Assembly (NCBI GenBank): GCA_025084515.1
Contig: JAJAGP010000017.1
Span: forward strand, 547,120 to 611,119
Reading direction: 5' to 3'
DNA length: 64,000 nucleotides
Source of the DNA: Ancistrus triradiatus
Lineage: Eukaryota; Chordata; Actinopteri; Siluriformes; Loricariidae
This document shows positions 11,851 to 23,117 of this stretch, in pieces. The notes below the pieces were generated by a model. That model searched no databases and was not told where the DNA came from. It saw nothing but the letters and a program-made list of their open reading frames with translations. The translations under genes were made by a program, and so were the position numbers. Within the stretch, counting starts at the first letter, position 1; every line of letters starts with the position of its first letter.

Positions 11851-12296
11851 TGGTTTAATAAGAATAAAATGTTTGTTTAGACTCTGTTCATAAGCACACT
11901 TTCAACAATTCAACATTCCTTTCTCATCACATTGGTTTTTTAATATCGGTTTGGTTTTTAAATATTTAATCTGTTCTATTTTTCTGTTTTATTCTTACTG
12001 ATTTTTCCTAATCTCACTTTCTCTAGAGTGTTTGTAAATAGTCAGTGTTTTTGTCTGGTCTGTGTATGTTACATGTCATATCTTTGCACACACCCATATT
12101 TAGTAAGTACTTAATGTAGAGCTGAATTAGGTTAAAACTTCCAACTTTAGGAAACTGGTTGTGACTGGGAATTTATTTTCAGGTGGTCAACAGTAGTGGT
12201 ATGGGCATTTAAAAAACAGATATGGGTTTTTTAATTGCCGATATTTAGAGAGCAGGGTGAACGATGGATACATGAGTGTGTATTTTGCAAATGGTT
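11851..12296. other. intronic DNA, no recognised feature
   Basis: T-rich intron sequence with no clear coding or repeat signature. Confidence 0.4.
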
Positions 12297-12376
12297 AAAC
12301 TTGTAAAGTTGCTTTGAGACAATGCTCCATTGTAAAAAGTGCTATATAAATAAATCTGTTAAGAGTTAAGTTAAGA
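12297..12376 (+). repeat. L2-like LINE 3' tail, short
   Basis: Contains AAACTTGTAAAGTTGCTTTG, GACAATGCTCCATTGTAAAA and GCTATATAAATAAATCTG followed by a degenerate TTAAG/TTGAC tail. This matches the extreme 3' end of the L2-like LINE at 26871-29436. Severe 5' truncation is typical of LINE copies. Confidence 0.8.
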
Positions 12377-13605
12377 GCAGCAAGTTGTAATGCTGGAAAC
12401 AAATTTTTAATATTCTCATAAATGTCCCCACCCATGCATTTTCTCCAATACTTTCAAATATCTGCCTCTTGAGCAAAGATATCGGCAGATTTTCTTTAAA
12501 TGGCAATAATTGGCCTGATTAATCAGTTTGTCGCTAGCCAACAAACTGGCCAGGAGGACTTTTGTCTTTACATGGCCAACTTTCCAGAACACTGGATTAC
12601 TAACAGTTTTAAATGTAGTTACACTTTAAGCTACCTTTTGTAATAGTCTAAACATTACCAGCGTAATAGATAGTTTGACACATCTTAACAGAATGCATAT
12701 ACTGTATGTAGCTCACACAGATTTACAGAATGCACAATGTGTTGCTAGTCGCACAGTTTAACAGAATGCTAAATGTGTTGCTAATCACAGGTTCTCTGGA
12801 TATTTGAGTATGCACAATAGTATGTCATGGTGGTGTGAAAGCATGCTTTGTTTTCCGTTTTCTAAGCACCGATATCCACAAGCTCATTGATGCACAACAA
12901 ATGCAATGCAGTGGAAAATGAAAAGCAGTTTGTTCAAAGCTTTGTATCTCTCAGTCGCTCCTTATGGAGTTTTTCAGAAATGTCTGTTTGCTCATCAGAG
13001 TACAACACATCTAGGCAGTGATTATAATCGTGTGTATTTTATGAACTGTCAATATCTGATTATTATGACTCTGAGACATAAGCTTACGTCACATGTTACA
13101 TTGAGTCCAGTTTTAACAGCAATGGTCCAAACAACTATTGATTGACCTATAAAAGTAGTGATAAGAGGAAGCTAGTCTAGCTGTTATATCTTTGAACAAA
13201 CAACTACAATCAGATTCTGTGTGCAAATGGTACATGATAACACAACTGCAGGTGTATTATGGCCAGCAATACAATTCAAGCGACAAACACTCTGTCTATA
13301 AAGTGCACCCTGTCTGTAAAACACGAGTTGAATGTGTTCTGCTGTCTTATGAAATGTTTTCAGATTTGGCACATGGATTCACTGGGTTTGGCAACAAATG
13401 CTACATTGAAGCTTGCCTTACCAAGTGGTTTTGGATGGTTTAGTACTTTTAGGTTGTTTGTTCGTAATCATGTTGTTTATGTTTTACAGTAAAATCTTGT
13501 TTAGTTTATACGTCCAACACATTGGTATAGACCTATTTAATGGGATTTGATTGTCTCACTACACTCCAGTTCAACTTATTGATAATTCACTTGACAAATT
13601 ATTTA
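12377..13605. other. intronic DNA with a small tandem repeat
   Basis: About 1.2 kb without genes. At 12677-12790 three degenerate units of about 38-40 bp occur in tandem, each with ACAGAATGC and a following TGT.GCTA block. The rest shows nothing recognisable. Confidence 0.5.
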
Positions 13606-14143
13606 CAGGGGTTGGACAATGAAACTGAAACACCTGGTTTTAGACCACAATAATTTATTAGTATGGTTTAGGGCCTCCTTTTGCGGCGAATTCACAGCAT
13701 CAATTCATCTTGGAAATGACATATACAAGTCCTGCACAGTGGTCAGAGGGATTTTAAGCCATTCTTCTTGCAGGATAGTGGCAGGATGCTGGTGGAGGAA
13801 AACGTTTCCTGACTTGCTTCTCCAAAACACCCCAAAGTGGCTAAATAATATTTAGATCTGGTGACTGTGCAGGCCATATGAGATGTTCAACTTCACTTTC
13901 ATGTTCATCAAACCAATCTTTCACCAGTCTTGCTGTGTGTATTGGTGCATTGTCATCCTGATACACGGCACCGCCTTCAGGATACAATGTTTGAACCATT
14001 GGATGCACATGGTCCTCCAGAATGGTTCGGTAGTCCTTGGCAGTGAATGTGCAATTAATGAAGATTGGCCACCAGACTGGTCCAATTTAGCCATGAAACC
14101 TCCCAAAAATGACAGGTGTTTCAGTTACATTGTCCAACCCCGG
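13606..14143 (-). mobile_element. Tc1-like transposon (lineage E), internally deleted
   Basis: Terminal inverted repeats are CAGGGGTTGGACAATGAAAC at left and GTTACATTGTCCAACCCC at right, inside TA dinucleotides. Total length is 538 bp. The interior encodes only the C-terminal half of a transposase on the minus strand: a DDNAPIHTARLVKDWF block with the second catalytic Asp, then WPAQSPDLNII. The expected Glu of the last motif is not retained in frame. The N-terminal DNA-binding half is missing, so it is a non-autonomous derivative. Confidence 0.8.
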
Positions 14144-14421
14144 TATAAGTACTAGACAGTTGTAGCTTTTAAGAATCATGGGATAGCAGAATATAAGGGA
14201 AACTGAAAATACATTTGGGAGTAGCAAATCAAATGTTCGAAATAGTATTGTGAATCAGTGCCTAGAATGAAAATTGGTTCTATATATTTTAACTGTAAAA
14301 TCTAGACACTGTGGCCGATCTTGAAAAGTGGAAGTGTCGTTGTTCTCAAAAATGATTCACTGTAACAAGTAGTGCAGTTAGCCCAAGATGGTGCTGCCCA
14401 GAAAATTTTGGTACTCAATGA
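14144..14421. other. intronic spacer
   Basis: Nothing recognised between the lineage E element and MITE P copy 3. Confidence 0.4.
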
Positions 14422-14970
14422 GTGTGTTTACATGCACTTAATCTGATCATAATCAGATTTCTGCAGTTATCTGATTATTCACATGATCGTGTACATACTC
14501 TGATTTCTTACATTAGATTAAAGTCTAGAAATCACATTTTGAAATCTGATAAAGAGACATGGATTTTACCTCAGTCATCAGATTTCTCATTTCTTTCACA
14601 TGTATACCTTTACGGTTTTCTTGGTCTGCGCATACATGCAAATTAGGCCCAGAGGTGGCTAATGGAATCAAACATGGTTGCCAGGTTTGCTTATTCTGAG
14701 GTACTTCTATTCTTTTGGACTTGTTTTCATAGGCCTGGTGCTGGTTTTTCTTGGGGTATCTGGGAAGCCTGAAATTAGATGCAGCATCTGTGAAATGGCT
14801 ACCAAATACATTTGTGGAGACTCTGAAATGCAGTATATGAGAAAAAGAAGAATTTCATAGTTAGTTATTAAAGACTGAAGTTTACATCACATAATTCTCT
14901 GAGATTTTTGGCCGGTTGCAAAAGAGAAATCTGAGTCAAAACCCAGCACTTTCCCATTATCTGATTACCA
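14422..14970. mobile_element. MITE P copy 3, right end truncated
   Basis: Starts GTGTGTTTACATGCACTTAA and follows the same body as copies 1 and 2, with GTTGCCAGGTTTGCTTATTC, CTTGTTTTCATAGGCCTGG, and GTGGAGACTCTGAAATGCAG in common order. It stops at TCTGATTACC near 14970 before the right terminus. No coding capacity. Confidence 0.75.
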
Positions 14971-15069
14971 TAGTGTGATGACTTCTAAGACAATCAATTA
15001 ATGTAGATGTATTTTCCTATGTTTAGTGTGAAATGTGAACAAGTACTGTAATGGACATAATGGACATTC

Positions 15070-15530
15070 CTGTACCAGCTGTGAGTTATCCCTGGATATT
15101 GGGTCTGCTATGGGGTCTCTTTCTAGCAGAACGTGATGCTAACAACTCTAGTGGGAGCTGACTGGGGACATCTTTCTATCACCTTGATCCAAAGTAAAGT
15201 ACAGTTGCTGTATTCGGTGTCCCCAGATTGATGAACTCCTCTCCCTGTTATGGAGAATAAGCCCAGCAACCGTGCACTGGAAGCTTATTTATGCCACTTA
15301 TATCTGCAACCGTACTCTTTCTGCTACTACCCAAAGGTCATGATAATAGGTGTGGATAGGAATTGGAGCTGACCGGTAAACAAAGACCTTTGACCGAGCT
15401 CCTGGCTTCAGCACCACAGAGTGGTAAAATGACTGCAAAACTGCTAGTGCTGATCCAATCTGTTTGTCAATTTCACATTCTTTTTTTGCATCACTTGTGA
15501 ACAAGATCCCAAGGTACTTGAGCTCCAGTT
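15070..15530 (-). pseudogene. RTE-like LINE ORF C-terminal fragment
   Basis: The minus-strand frame 15504-15298 begins MFTSDAKKECEIDKQIG and continues with SALAVLQSFYHSVVLK and a HTYYHDLWVVAERVR block. This matches the LFTSERREE.EI..RIGKA / YGHELWVMTERTR region after the reverse transcriptase in widespread teleost RTE-like LINEs. Downstream minus-strand sequence to about 15070 shows degraded remnants of the rest. Stops and frame shifts make it inactive. Confidence is good that it is a LINE C-terminus and moderate for the clade. Confidence 0.65.
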
Positions 15531-15633
15531 ACTTGAGATTTCGCCCCATAAATCAATGTTTAAAACACTTACGTTAACATACAGATGGCCAACATCAGTA
15601 ACACAATGCTTATTTTATAATAAAGTGTTAAAA

Positions 15634-16089
15634 AATCTCATGTAATTTAGTGAGTAACGGATTGAAAGTGCAAAGCACTTACTCTGTTGATTAACTAAAT
15701 TCAGCCTGTGTTCTTCAGCATTCAATTAGTGTTTTCCTTTCAGGTTCCTTCTGGTTGACTCTTATAACTAACCTTTTTAGGACCCATGGGGACTTATTTG
15801 CACTAAGAATACAGTACTGGAGATGTAAAAATACAGAAAAACACGATAAACACAGCGCAGATCTTCTCTGAGCGGGAGCTATTATGAATCTGAATCACTG
15901 TGTACTGAATAGTGACTCATGAATTGTGAATCGAGTTTTGGCTGAAACGAGTCATGCGGCTCGACTCATACAAGTTTAAGTACACTGTGTACTGAGCAAA
16001 CGATGAGAACCAAGACACATTTTTCTAGTCAAAATGCATTGAACCAAATTTGACGAGTTCTGAGTTGGTCAAGAACCGAGGTACCACTG
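15634..16089. mobile_element. MITE Q copy 1, left end truncated
   Basis: Right terminus reads AACCGAGGTACCACTG followed by TA, complementary to the left terminus CAGTGGTACCTCGG of the copies at 18093 and 22675. The body (TTATTTGCACTAAGAATACA, GAATCTGAATCACTGTGTAC) aligns with the right part of the full copy at 22675-23821. The copy begins around TCATGTAATTTAGTGAG, with the left third missing. Confidence 0.75.
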
Positions 16090-17021
16090 TACTTCATATT
16101 AAACCAAGAAAATGTTGGTTTATGTAAGTTCATTTTGGTGAGTTCATTTTTGTCAGCAGCAGATAATCACAAGAATGGAAATGGCAGATCTGAGCACAAT
16201 GCAAGTCTTTACTGAGATATGGGAGATATGGGAGATTATTGGAGTGATTTTTGTAAGTTGAAACTCTGGAGACATAAGCACTCCTGTTTACTTTCCATTT
16301 CATCTTGCATCTGTCTAGGAGAAACTCATGAGATATTAAGGATATTTCTTTTGTGGCTTTTTTTTTTGTATGCGGTCCATTCATAAATGGTTTAATAAGA
16401 ATGGATATAGGAACAGTAAATGTATGTTCTAGAACAGCCTTGATGAACTGAAGTTCCAGTACTTGAATATGATGGTGAAGCTTATTTGTGATCTTATTCA
16501 CAAAATTGTGATTTAGAGTTCTGTTGTCACATTCACTTATTGCTTTTCAGCTTCTGAACACTTCCTCCTGCTAGAAATGTACATAACAGTTGAGAAGAGA
16601 TGTCAGATGTCAGAGATGTCTTAATCACTCTCAAATATTCTTTAGCCCACTTGCTACAATAGTCTGTAGCTTCCAACAGCAACTTGTTTTTGTCTCTGGC
16701 TTTTTGGGAATTGTTCTACAATGTCTTTTCCCAGCATGTGCCCTAGCTATACCAGTGGGATAGATTACAGACATCTTGCTTATGTTTGTGGCAGATAATG
16801 GATTGTCTGTAATGTTTCTTCATGTCTTTTTCATATGCTTGGCCAGTAGTTAACCTCAAAAAAAGCATTCTTAGCTGATCACTCTGTTATGTGTTATTAA
16901 TAACCCATGACAACTGGATAAACTAATAAACAGAAGTATTTTAATTAATTCAGTAGTTCTTTTGACTGGAAATGATTTTTTCCCAATCTATAGGTGGATC
17001 GTATGGCATATGGGACTGTGG
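16090..17021. other. intronic DNA, no recognised feature
   Basis: About 930 bp with one minus-strand frame of 123 codons (16501-16130) that resembles nothing I know. It begins in AT-rich sequence and has no supporting motifs. Probably chance. Confidence 0.4.
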
Positions 17022-17220
17022 TAGCCTAGTGGTTAAGATACTGGACTCTGGACCAGAAGGTCGAGGGTTCAAATCCCACCCCTGCCAAGCTGCCACTGTT
17101 GGGTCCTTGAGCAAGGCCCTTAACCCACAATTGCTTGGATTGTAAGACTGTATCAATTGTAAGTCGCTCTGGATAAGGGCGTCTGCTAAATGCTGTAAAT
17201 GTAAATGTAAATGTAAATTT
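17022..17220 (+). repeat. tRNA-derived SINE (family S), copy 2
   Basis: The best preserved copy. A box region is GTAGCCTAGTGGTTAAG, B box is GGTTCAAATCCC, body carries CTGCCACTGTTGGGTCCTTG, and the tail has TAAGTCGCTCTGGATAAGGG followed by an (AAATGT)n simple repeat. The short tail repeat is typical of SINEs mobilised by L2/CR1-type LINEs; that link is inferred. Confidence 0.85.
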
Positions 17221-18092
17221 GTAAAGGAAAGGAATTTTGCTGGCCCAATCAGTCCAGACAGGTCCAGTGCTGTACTGACCTCTTATATAAAACATTGAAT
17301 ATACAGTAATGCTATGGAGGATCCCAATTAAATTCTTATTGGCATCCCCCAGAGCTGGTATCTGAATTTTTTTTTTCAGATTGTCACTACATTGATACCT
17401 TTGTGTTAAATATGCAGTGGAGTGGATCTAGACCATACTGGTAATACCAGGCAGCCTTTGCCTGATCTTGAGTTAAGGTACTTTTATCCTTCTCATGTAG
17501 TCAGTCTTAATGCTGATATAAGATGTACAAAGAAGCCTAATGACTGTGGTTGTGTTTTTGAACCACAGTGTGACTGCGAGGTTGGAATAAGCTACCATCT
17601 AAAGATCTAGCCAAGATCAGTCCAGAAGACAGAAAATGACCACTGATGTGGAACAAGAGCAGGGGTTGTTAGCCTATGGTTCATGGAAGGATTTTAGGGG
17701 GTCTGTAAACATAGTCACCATAGTAACTTAGTAAATGAGTCATGTAGTTTTGCTTTTATGCACCAAGTATAAGGATCTGTGGCTTTCACCAAATTTACAA
17801 AGAGGCCCATCACCTTAAAAAGAAACACTTAACTAGAGAATGATTAACGAAAATGGTGCTTGGAAAGAAGTTAAAGACTGTAAAAGAGGGTGTCGCTAGG
17901 GATGGCCTTTGAGGCTTAAGAAATATATGATAGAAATGTTTTCTATCTGAAGTTTATTAAAACAGTGCACGTTAGAAACACTGGTACTTTAAAACTTGCA
18001 GTATCTGCCAGGCCCCTCCTCACTAAGAGGACAACATGGACATGCATGCTTTCTTCTGAAAGCAGGATAAAAAGGAGTGTGAAAATGGAGTA
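17221..18092. other. intronic DNA, no recognised feature
   Basis: Nothing beyond short chance ORFs and a T-run near 17370. Confidence 0.4.
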
Positions 18093-18380
18093 CAGTGGTA
18101 CCTCGGCTCTTGTTGTTAATTAGTTCCAGAAGGCTTGTCGAGAAACGAAAACAACGAGTACTGAGCAAATTTTTATCTCATAATTAAATTGAATTGAAAT
18201 TGAAAATGTAAATTGAATTAACCTGTTCCAGACCCCCAGAAAGTTGACACAGTATAAGGCATTATATGCAGTAATGGAGTTACATATTTTAATTAAATTA
18301 TGTTTTTTTAAGGAAGTAAAAACACATTTTAAATGGGGTGTAAACTATAATCTCCGCTCCTGTAGATGGTGTTTTGACAG
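18093..18380. mobile_element. MITE Q copy 2, right end truncated
   Basis: Starts CAGTGGTACCTCGGCTCTTG after TA. Contains TTAATTAGTTCCAGAAGGC and GAGTTACATATTTTAATTA in the same order as copy 3. The right half of the family is absent. Confidence 0.7.
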
Positions 18381-18692
18381 CTGAATTATCAACATGATGT
18401 GATGTATTAAGACGGCTCAGATTGTACACAGTAAATTGTATTTCAGCTGTTTTTATATTTCCAGTGAACTACCTGGAATATCACAATATGCATCGAATCG
18501 CAATGTATCGTGTCCCATGTATTGTGATATGTATTGTATCGTCAAGTCCTTTCCAATACCCACTACTAATTAGTGGGGAGAAGACTTACAGATACTCCAA
18601 CATAAATTATGTGAAAAGAGCAACAAGAAGTTACATTTATTTATACAGCACTTTTTACAACTGAGTATTGTCCCAAAGCAGCTTTACAACTA

Positions 18693-20260
18693 CAGTCGTA
18701 TGAAAAAGTTTGGGCACCCCTGATAATTTTCATGATTTTTCTTTATAAATCATTGGTTGTCCAGCTCAGCAATTTCAGGTAAATATATCATATAGCAGAT
18801 GAACACCGTGATATTTGAGAAGTGAAATTAAGTTTATAGGTTTACAGAAAGTGTGCAGTAATTATTCAAACAAAATTAGGCAGGTGCATAAATTTGGGCA
18901 CCCTTGTCATTTGAATACCTTTAGCACTAATTATTGGAACACAAAATATGTTTTGTAAGCTCACTGACCCTTGATCTACATACACAAGTGAGTCCAACTA
19001 TGATAAAGGGTTAAGGTGGCCAATTGGAAGTTTTTCTCCTCTTTGCATCTTCTCTGAAGAGTGGCAATATGGGAGCCTCAAAACAACTCTCAAATGGCCT
19101 GAAAACAAAGGTTGTTCAACATCATGGTTCAGGGAAAGGGAAAAGCTCTCTCAGAGATTTCAGCTGTCAGTTTCCACTGTGAGGAACATAGTGAGGCAAT
19201 GGAAGACCACAGGCACAGTTCTAGTTAAGGAACTCCCGAAGTGGCAGACCAAGAAAAATCTCAGATAGGCAGAGGACGGCAAAGGACGGTGAGAACAGTC
19301 ATAGTCAAGCCACAGACCACCTCCAACCTCATCTTGCTGCAGATGGTGTCACTGTTTCATCGTTCAACTATACAGCGCACTTTGCACAAGGAGAGGCTGT
19401 ATGGGAGTGATGCAGAAGAAGCCTTTTCTGCAGACACGCCACAAACAGAGTCACTTGAGGTGTGCTACAGCACATTTGGACAATCCAGCTTCATTTTGGA
19501 ATAAAGTGCTGTGTACTGATGAAACTAAAATTGAGTTATTTGGACATAACAAGGAGCGGAAAAAAAGAACACAGCATCCCAAGACAAACACTTGCTACCC
19601 ACATGGTAAAATTTGGTGCGGTTCCATCATGCTGTGGGACTGTGTGGCCAGTGCAGGTGCTAGGAATCTTGTTAAAGTTGAGGGTCGCATGGATTCCAGT
19701 TAATATCTCCAGATTCTTGAGAACAATGTTCAAGAATCAGTGACAAAGTTGCACCGAGGCCACGACCCCAAACCCTGCTCAAAAATCTACTAAGGCATTC
19801 ATGCAGAGGAACCAGTACAACACGTTCTGGAATGGCCATCTCAGTCCCCAGACATGAATATTACTGAAAATGTGGGCTGTCCGTGCTCGGAAACCATCAA
19901 ACCTGACTGAACTGGAGATGTTTCTAAAGAAGAATGTCCAAAGCACCTTCAACCAGAATCCAGACTGGAAGCTGTAGGAATGCGTTAGCGGCTGTTTATT
20001 TCTACAAAAGGAGGATCTACTAATATTGATGTCATTTTTTCTGTTTTGAGGTGCCCAAATTTATGCACCTGCCTAATTTTGTTTGAATAATTACTGCACA
20101 CTTTCTGTAAATCCTATAAACTTCATTTCACTTCTCAAATATCACTGTGTTCATCTGCTATATGATATATTTAACTCAAGTTGCTGATCTGAACACCCAA
20201 TGATTTATAAACTAAAATCATGAAAATTATCAGGGGTGCCCAAACTTTTTCATACCACTG
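18693..20260 (+). mobile_element. Tc1-like transposon (lineage D), full length but decayed
   Basis: Both terminal repeats are present: CAGTCGTATGAAAAAGTTTG at left and AAACTTTTTCATACCACTG at right, inside TA (18691-18692 and 20261-20262). The long inverted repeats end near TAAATTTGGGCACCCTT and its complement at about 20052. Inserted in an L2 tail. Confidence 0.85.
19069..19980 (+). pseudogene. Tc1 lineage D transposase, heavily decayed
   Basis: The start region reads MGASKQLSNGLKTKVVQHH and then loses frame. The first catalytic Asp is retained in CTDETKIELFGHN (about 19515-19555), and the glycine-rich box is degraded to GSIMLWDCV. The second Asp region is rearranged (HDPKP-like near 19760), and the last motif reads SPDMNITEN instead of SPDLNPIEN. 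Multiple stops and frameshifts. Confidence 0.8.
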
Positions 20261-20438
20261 TATGTGGGCCCACAGCCCTAATTGAGCAAGCCTAGGGCAA
20301 CAATGGCAAATTAAATACTCCCGAAATGTTATAAGGAAGAAATCTTAGGAGAACCAAGACTCAAAATGGCCAAAACCAAATTGGGCAGCTCAGATGATAT
20401 ATGTAATAATTAAACTAAGTTAAACTTAAGCTTCATGG

Positions 20439-21934
20439 AGGAAGTTATTTATGTAACATTTTTAAACTAAGTTTGCTTAGTCGTGCATTGTGCCCCAGTT
20501 AGTTTGATTCATGGTTGTAGATATCTTCATGGGGACGTGCCTTCTGGACAGTGTGAACCAGATGACACTAATTGCATGTAGTGTGTTTTTTCTTGTTTGT
20601 TTGAGGCTTTTGTTTCATTTTTGTAAGATATTAGAACTGAATGGCAGTCATTAATTAAAATTTACGTTTATTGAAATTAACTTCTTTTTCATCTGTATTA
20701 TCAACGACACATATCGGACTAGGGATTTTACTGAAATTCTTTCAGACAGCCATACTGATTTTGGATTTAGGGATAACTTGGTATGCTTAACCAGCCACAG
20801 TCTCCCTCCTCTGTGCTACTTACCAATGGAAGAATGTCCTCATACAATACGGCATGCTTTAAACTTTGCCATAGCCACCTAGTGATGAGAGTAAATATCA
20901 TATATTTTATGTAAGCTATACAAATATGGAGGACTGACAGTCAATCCCAGAAGGTTTCCCAAAGTGCATCATTTGGATCAGGTGGTCTGTTCTTTCACTC
21001 AGGGGTCTAGAAATATTGTATTTCACTGTCCTGTTCCAGCACTGACAGTAGGTCTGTGGAGACAGCACTTTCTCATATCAAATGAGCCAGAAATTAGAGC
21101 ACATGAGGCACTGTTCCTGTATGCCTCTTCAGGTCGGCAAAGTCACCACTATTATATGCTACATGCCAAAAGTAATTTCATTTCAGCCCTGCAATAGCCT
21201 ACACGTACAGGATGAGAAAGTAATTTCACTTAGAACGGAGTCATTTTGACCAACAGTATTTTTTTTATTCACTTGTTGAAGTCATGAGAAGGAGTGGAAA
21301 ATAATAGCACTGACCATCTCTGGTTCAGAAAACGACTGCTTGTTTACTAGAGAACACAGGAATTTCATGAACGCTGCAGGTTTCACCTGAAGACAGGTTA
21401 CCTTTTTGCTTTACTGAATAGAATTTGCAAGCATCTGAGTTGGATGTGCAGTATTACCATTTTCACAAATGTAAGTTAAAATAGACTTCTTTTGAACTTA
21501 AACTTGAAAAGAGTTTCATATGTTTATCTCTGAAAGACCAACAACCTTCAGGCTTTTTTATAATCTGAAAAAACATGTTAATCTGTTGAGTGAGGGCTGC
21601 ATGTTTTGGCTTTCATAAAAGCTGAAAATGTGTTATGGGGTCTTTGTCAACATGGAAGCATTGTCAAATAAATGTTGGTTAATCTGCACATGTTTAAAAA
21701 ACTGTTCTTTTAGAGCTTGTATTGATGTGAAACCTCAAGTGCCCTTTGCAGGAAATTGGAACGCTAAAAAATTGAAAAAGCTTAAAAGCTTAAAAAGTTT
21801 AAAAGCTTTAATCTTGAAATAGCAGTATTTTTTAGGCTCTACAGGAAGTACAGACTGACTATAGTCTTTATATAAGACATGCAACTAGTGATGGAGCAAG
21901 CACCTTCAAGACATTAACAAGTCCATATTTGCAC

Positions 21935-21983
<49 letters not shown>

Positions 21984-22325
21984 ACACCAGTCAGCTTGGA
22001 TGAGTTTGACTGTCAGTGGTGCAAACATTCACAACTCCAGTCACCATGGGCGCACTCTGAAGGTGTTATTGATGTCTTTTTATAGAGACTGGGTTGATTT
22101 ATTCACACCTGTAATCTGAATTCCCATCATCCATACAGAGAGAACTTGGCCTGATCTATCTTTCTCTATCCAGCATGAAGAGGCCAGACAGATTTAATGA
22201 ACATGGGGGGGGGGGGGGGGGGACACTGTATCTATACTTACATTGCGATAATATTAACTCTACTTGTGAAATCTTGTGAGCAGCTTGACCTCTACTAAAT
22301 AATATTTCCTCTCCTTGCTTCTCAG
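20439..22325. other. intron upstream of the first visible gabbr2 exon
   Basis: No genes. It holds a (CA)n microsatellite at about 21939-21979 and a G run of about 17 at 22206-22222. The last 25 bp (TTCCTCTCCTTGCTTCTCAG) form a strong polypyrimidine tract and AG acceptor for the exon. Confidence 0.6.
21939..21979. repeat. (CA)n microsatellite
   Basis: About 20 uninterrupted CA units, seen directly. Confidence 0.95.
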
Positions 22326-22496
22326 CTATCTTTTGCGGCAACAACACCAGTCCTTGCAGATAAGAAGAAATACCCAAACTTTTTCAGGACAGTTCCCTCA
22401 GACAATGCAGTGAACCCAGCAGTGGTGAAGTTTCTCAACTACTACAACTGGAGCAGAGTTGGAACCTTAACCCAGGATGTACAGAGGTTCTCTGAG
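22326..22496 (+). CDS. gabbr2: gabbr2 internal exon, GABA-B receptor subunit 2 (57 codons)
   Basis: Encodes part of the extracellular ligand-binding-like (Venus flytrap, periplasmic-binding-protein fold) domain of GABA-B receptor 2. This subunit does not bind GABA but pairs with GABBR1, brings it to the cell surface and couples to Gi/o. The exon begins LSFAATTPVLADKKKYPNFF and ends VGTLTQDVQRFSE, almost the vertebrate GABBR2 sequence as I recall it. The acceptor is a pyrimidine tract ending CTCAG and the donor is GAG|GTTAGT. Both boundaries are phase 0 and the 171-bp length keeps frame. The segment RTVPSDNAVNPA is strongly conserved. The segment FLNYYNWSRV is more divergent and creates an NWS glycosylation sequon. 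The next exon, 38.7 kb away, continues the protein without a gap. Confidence 0.96.
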
Positions 22497-22792
22497 GTTA
22501 GTATAAAGAGCTGTAATCTGCAACCAGCATGGGAAACATGAGCTATGTAGTTCTAAATGATTCTTAAATGGTCTGTCAGCCTGATGTAAAATGTAAAAAA
22601 AAACTTTGTGATGTCTAAGGTATGACGCTATAAGCATTTACCAATGGTGGATTCCTACATATTCATAGATAATACAGTGGTACTTTGGTTCTTGTCATTA
22701 ATTAGAACTGAAAACGACGAGTACCGAGTAAATTTTTCCCATAAAGAATAATGTAAATTTAATTTATCCGTTCCAGACTCCCAGAAAATCCA

Positions 22793-22996
22793 TTACATTT
22801 ACATTTACATTTCCAGCATTTAGCAGACGCCCTTATCCAGAGCGACTTACAATTGATACAGTCTTACAATCCAAGCAATTGTGGGGTTAAGGGTCTTGCT
22901 CAAGGACCCAACAGTGGCAGCTTGGTAGAGGTGGGATTTGAACCCTGGACCTTTTGGTCCATAGTCCAGTACCTTACCCACTAGGCTACCACAGTC
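22793..22996 (-). repeat. tRNA-derived SINE (family S), copy 3, nested
   Basis: Reverse complement of family S. The (ACATTT)n tail comes first, then the complement of the CTGGATAAGGG tail, and GGATTTGAACCC (B box) and CCACTAGGCTACC (A box) at the right. It interrupts MITE Q between blocks that are contiguous in the copy at 18093. Confidence 0.85.
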
Positions 22997-23117
22997 CACA
23001 CTGTATAAGGAATTTTATGAATTAATGGAGTTGTATCATACAGGTGCTCCCCGATTTACGAAGGGGAAATTTTCATGTAATTTAGTGAGTAATGGATTGA
23101 AAGTGAAAGTCAAAGCA

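Larger units (their letters stand above)
18626..20438 (-). repeat. L2-like LINE 3' tail on the minus strand, split by a Tc1
   Basis: 18626-18692 is the complement of the LINE tail (ATTTATTTATACAGCACTTT, then TTGTCCCAAAGCAGCTTTAC). After the Tc1, 20263-20438 continues with the preceding part of the LINE 3' UTR (AATTGAGCAAGCCTAGGGCA, GAGAACCAAGACTCAAAA). The same order without interruption occurs at 23118-23401, which proves the nesting. Confidence 0.8.

Noticed and set aside
22206..22222. Long G run as a regulatory G-quadruplex
   Set aside because: A single homopolymer run, possibly variable or a sequencing problem; no spaced G tracts.
1..22325. An earlier gabbr2 exon
   Set aside because: I looked for the segment expected before LSFAATT and saw no coding match with splice sites.
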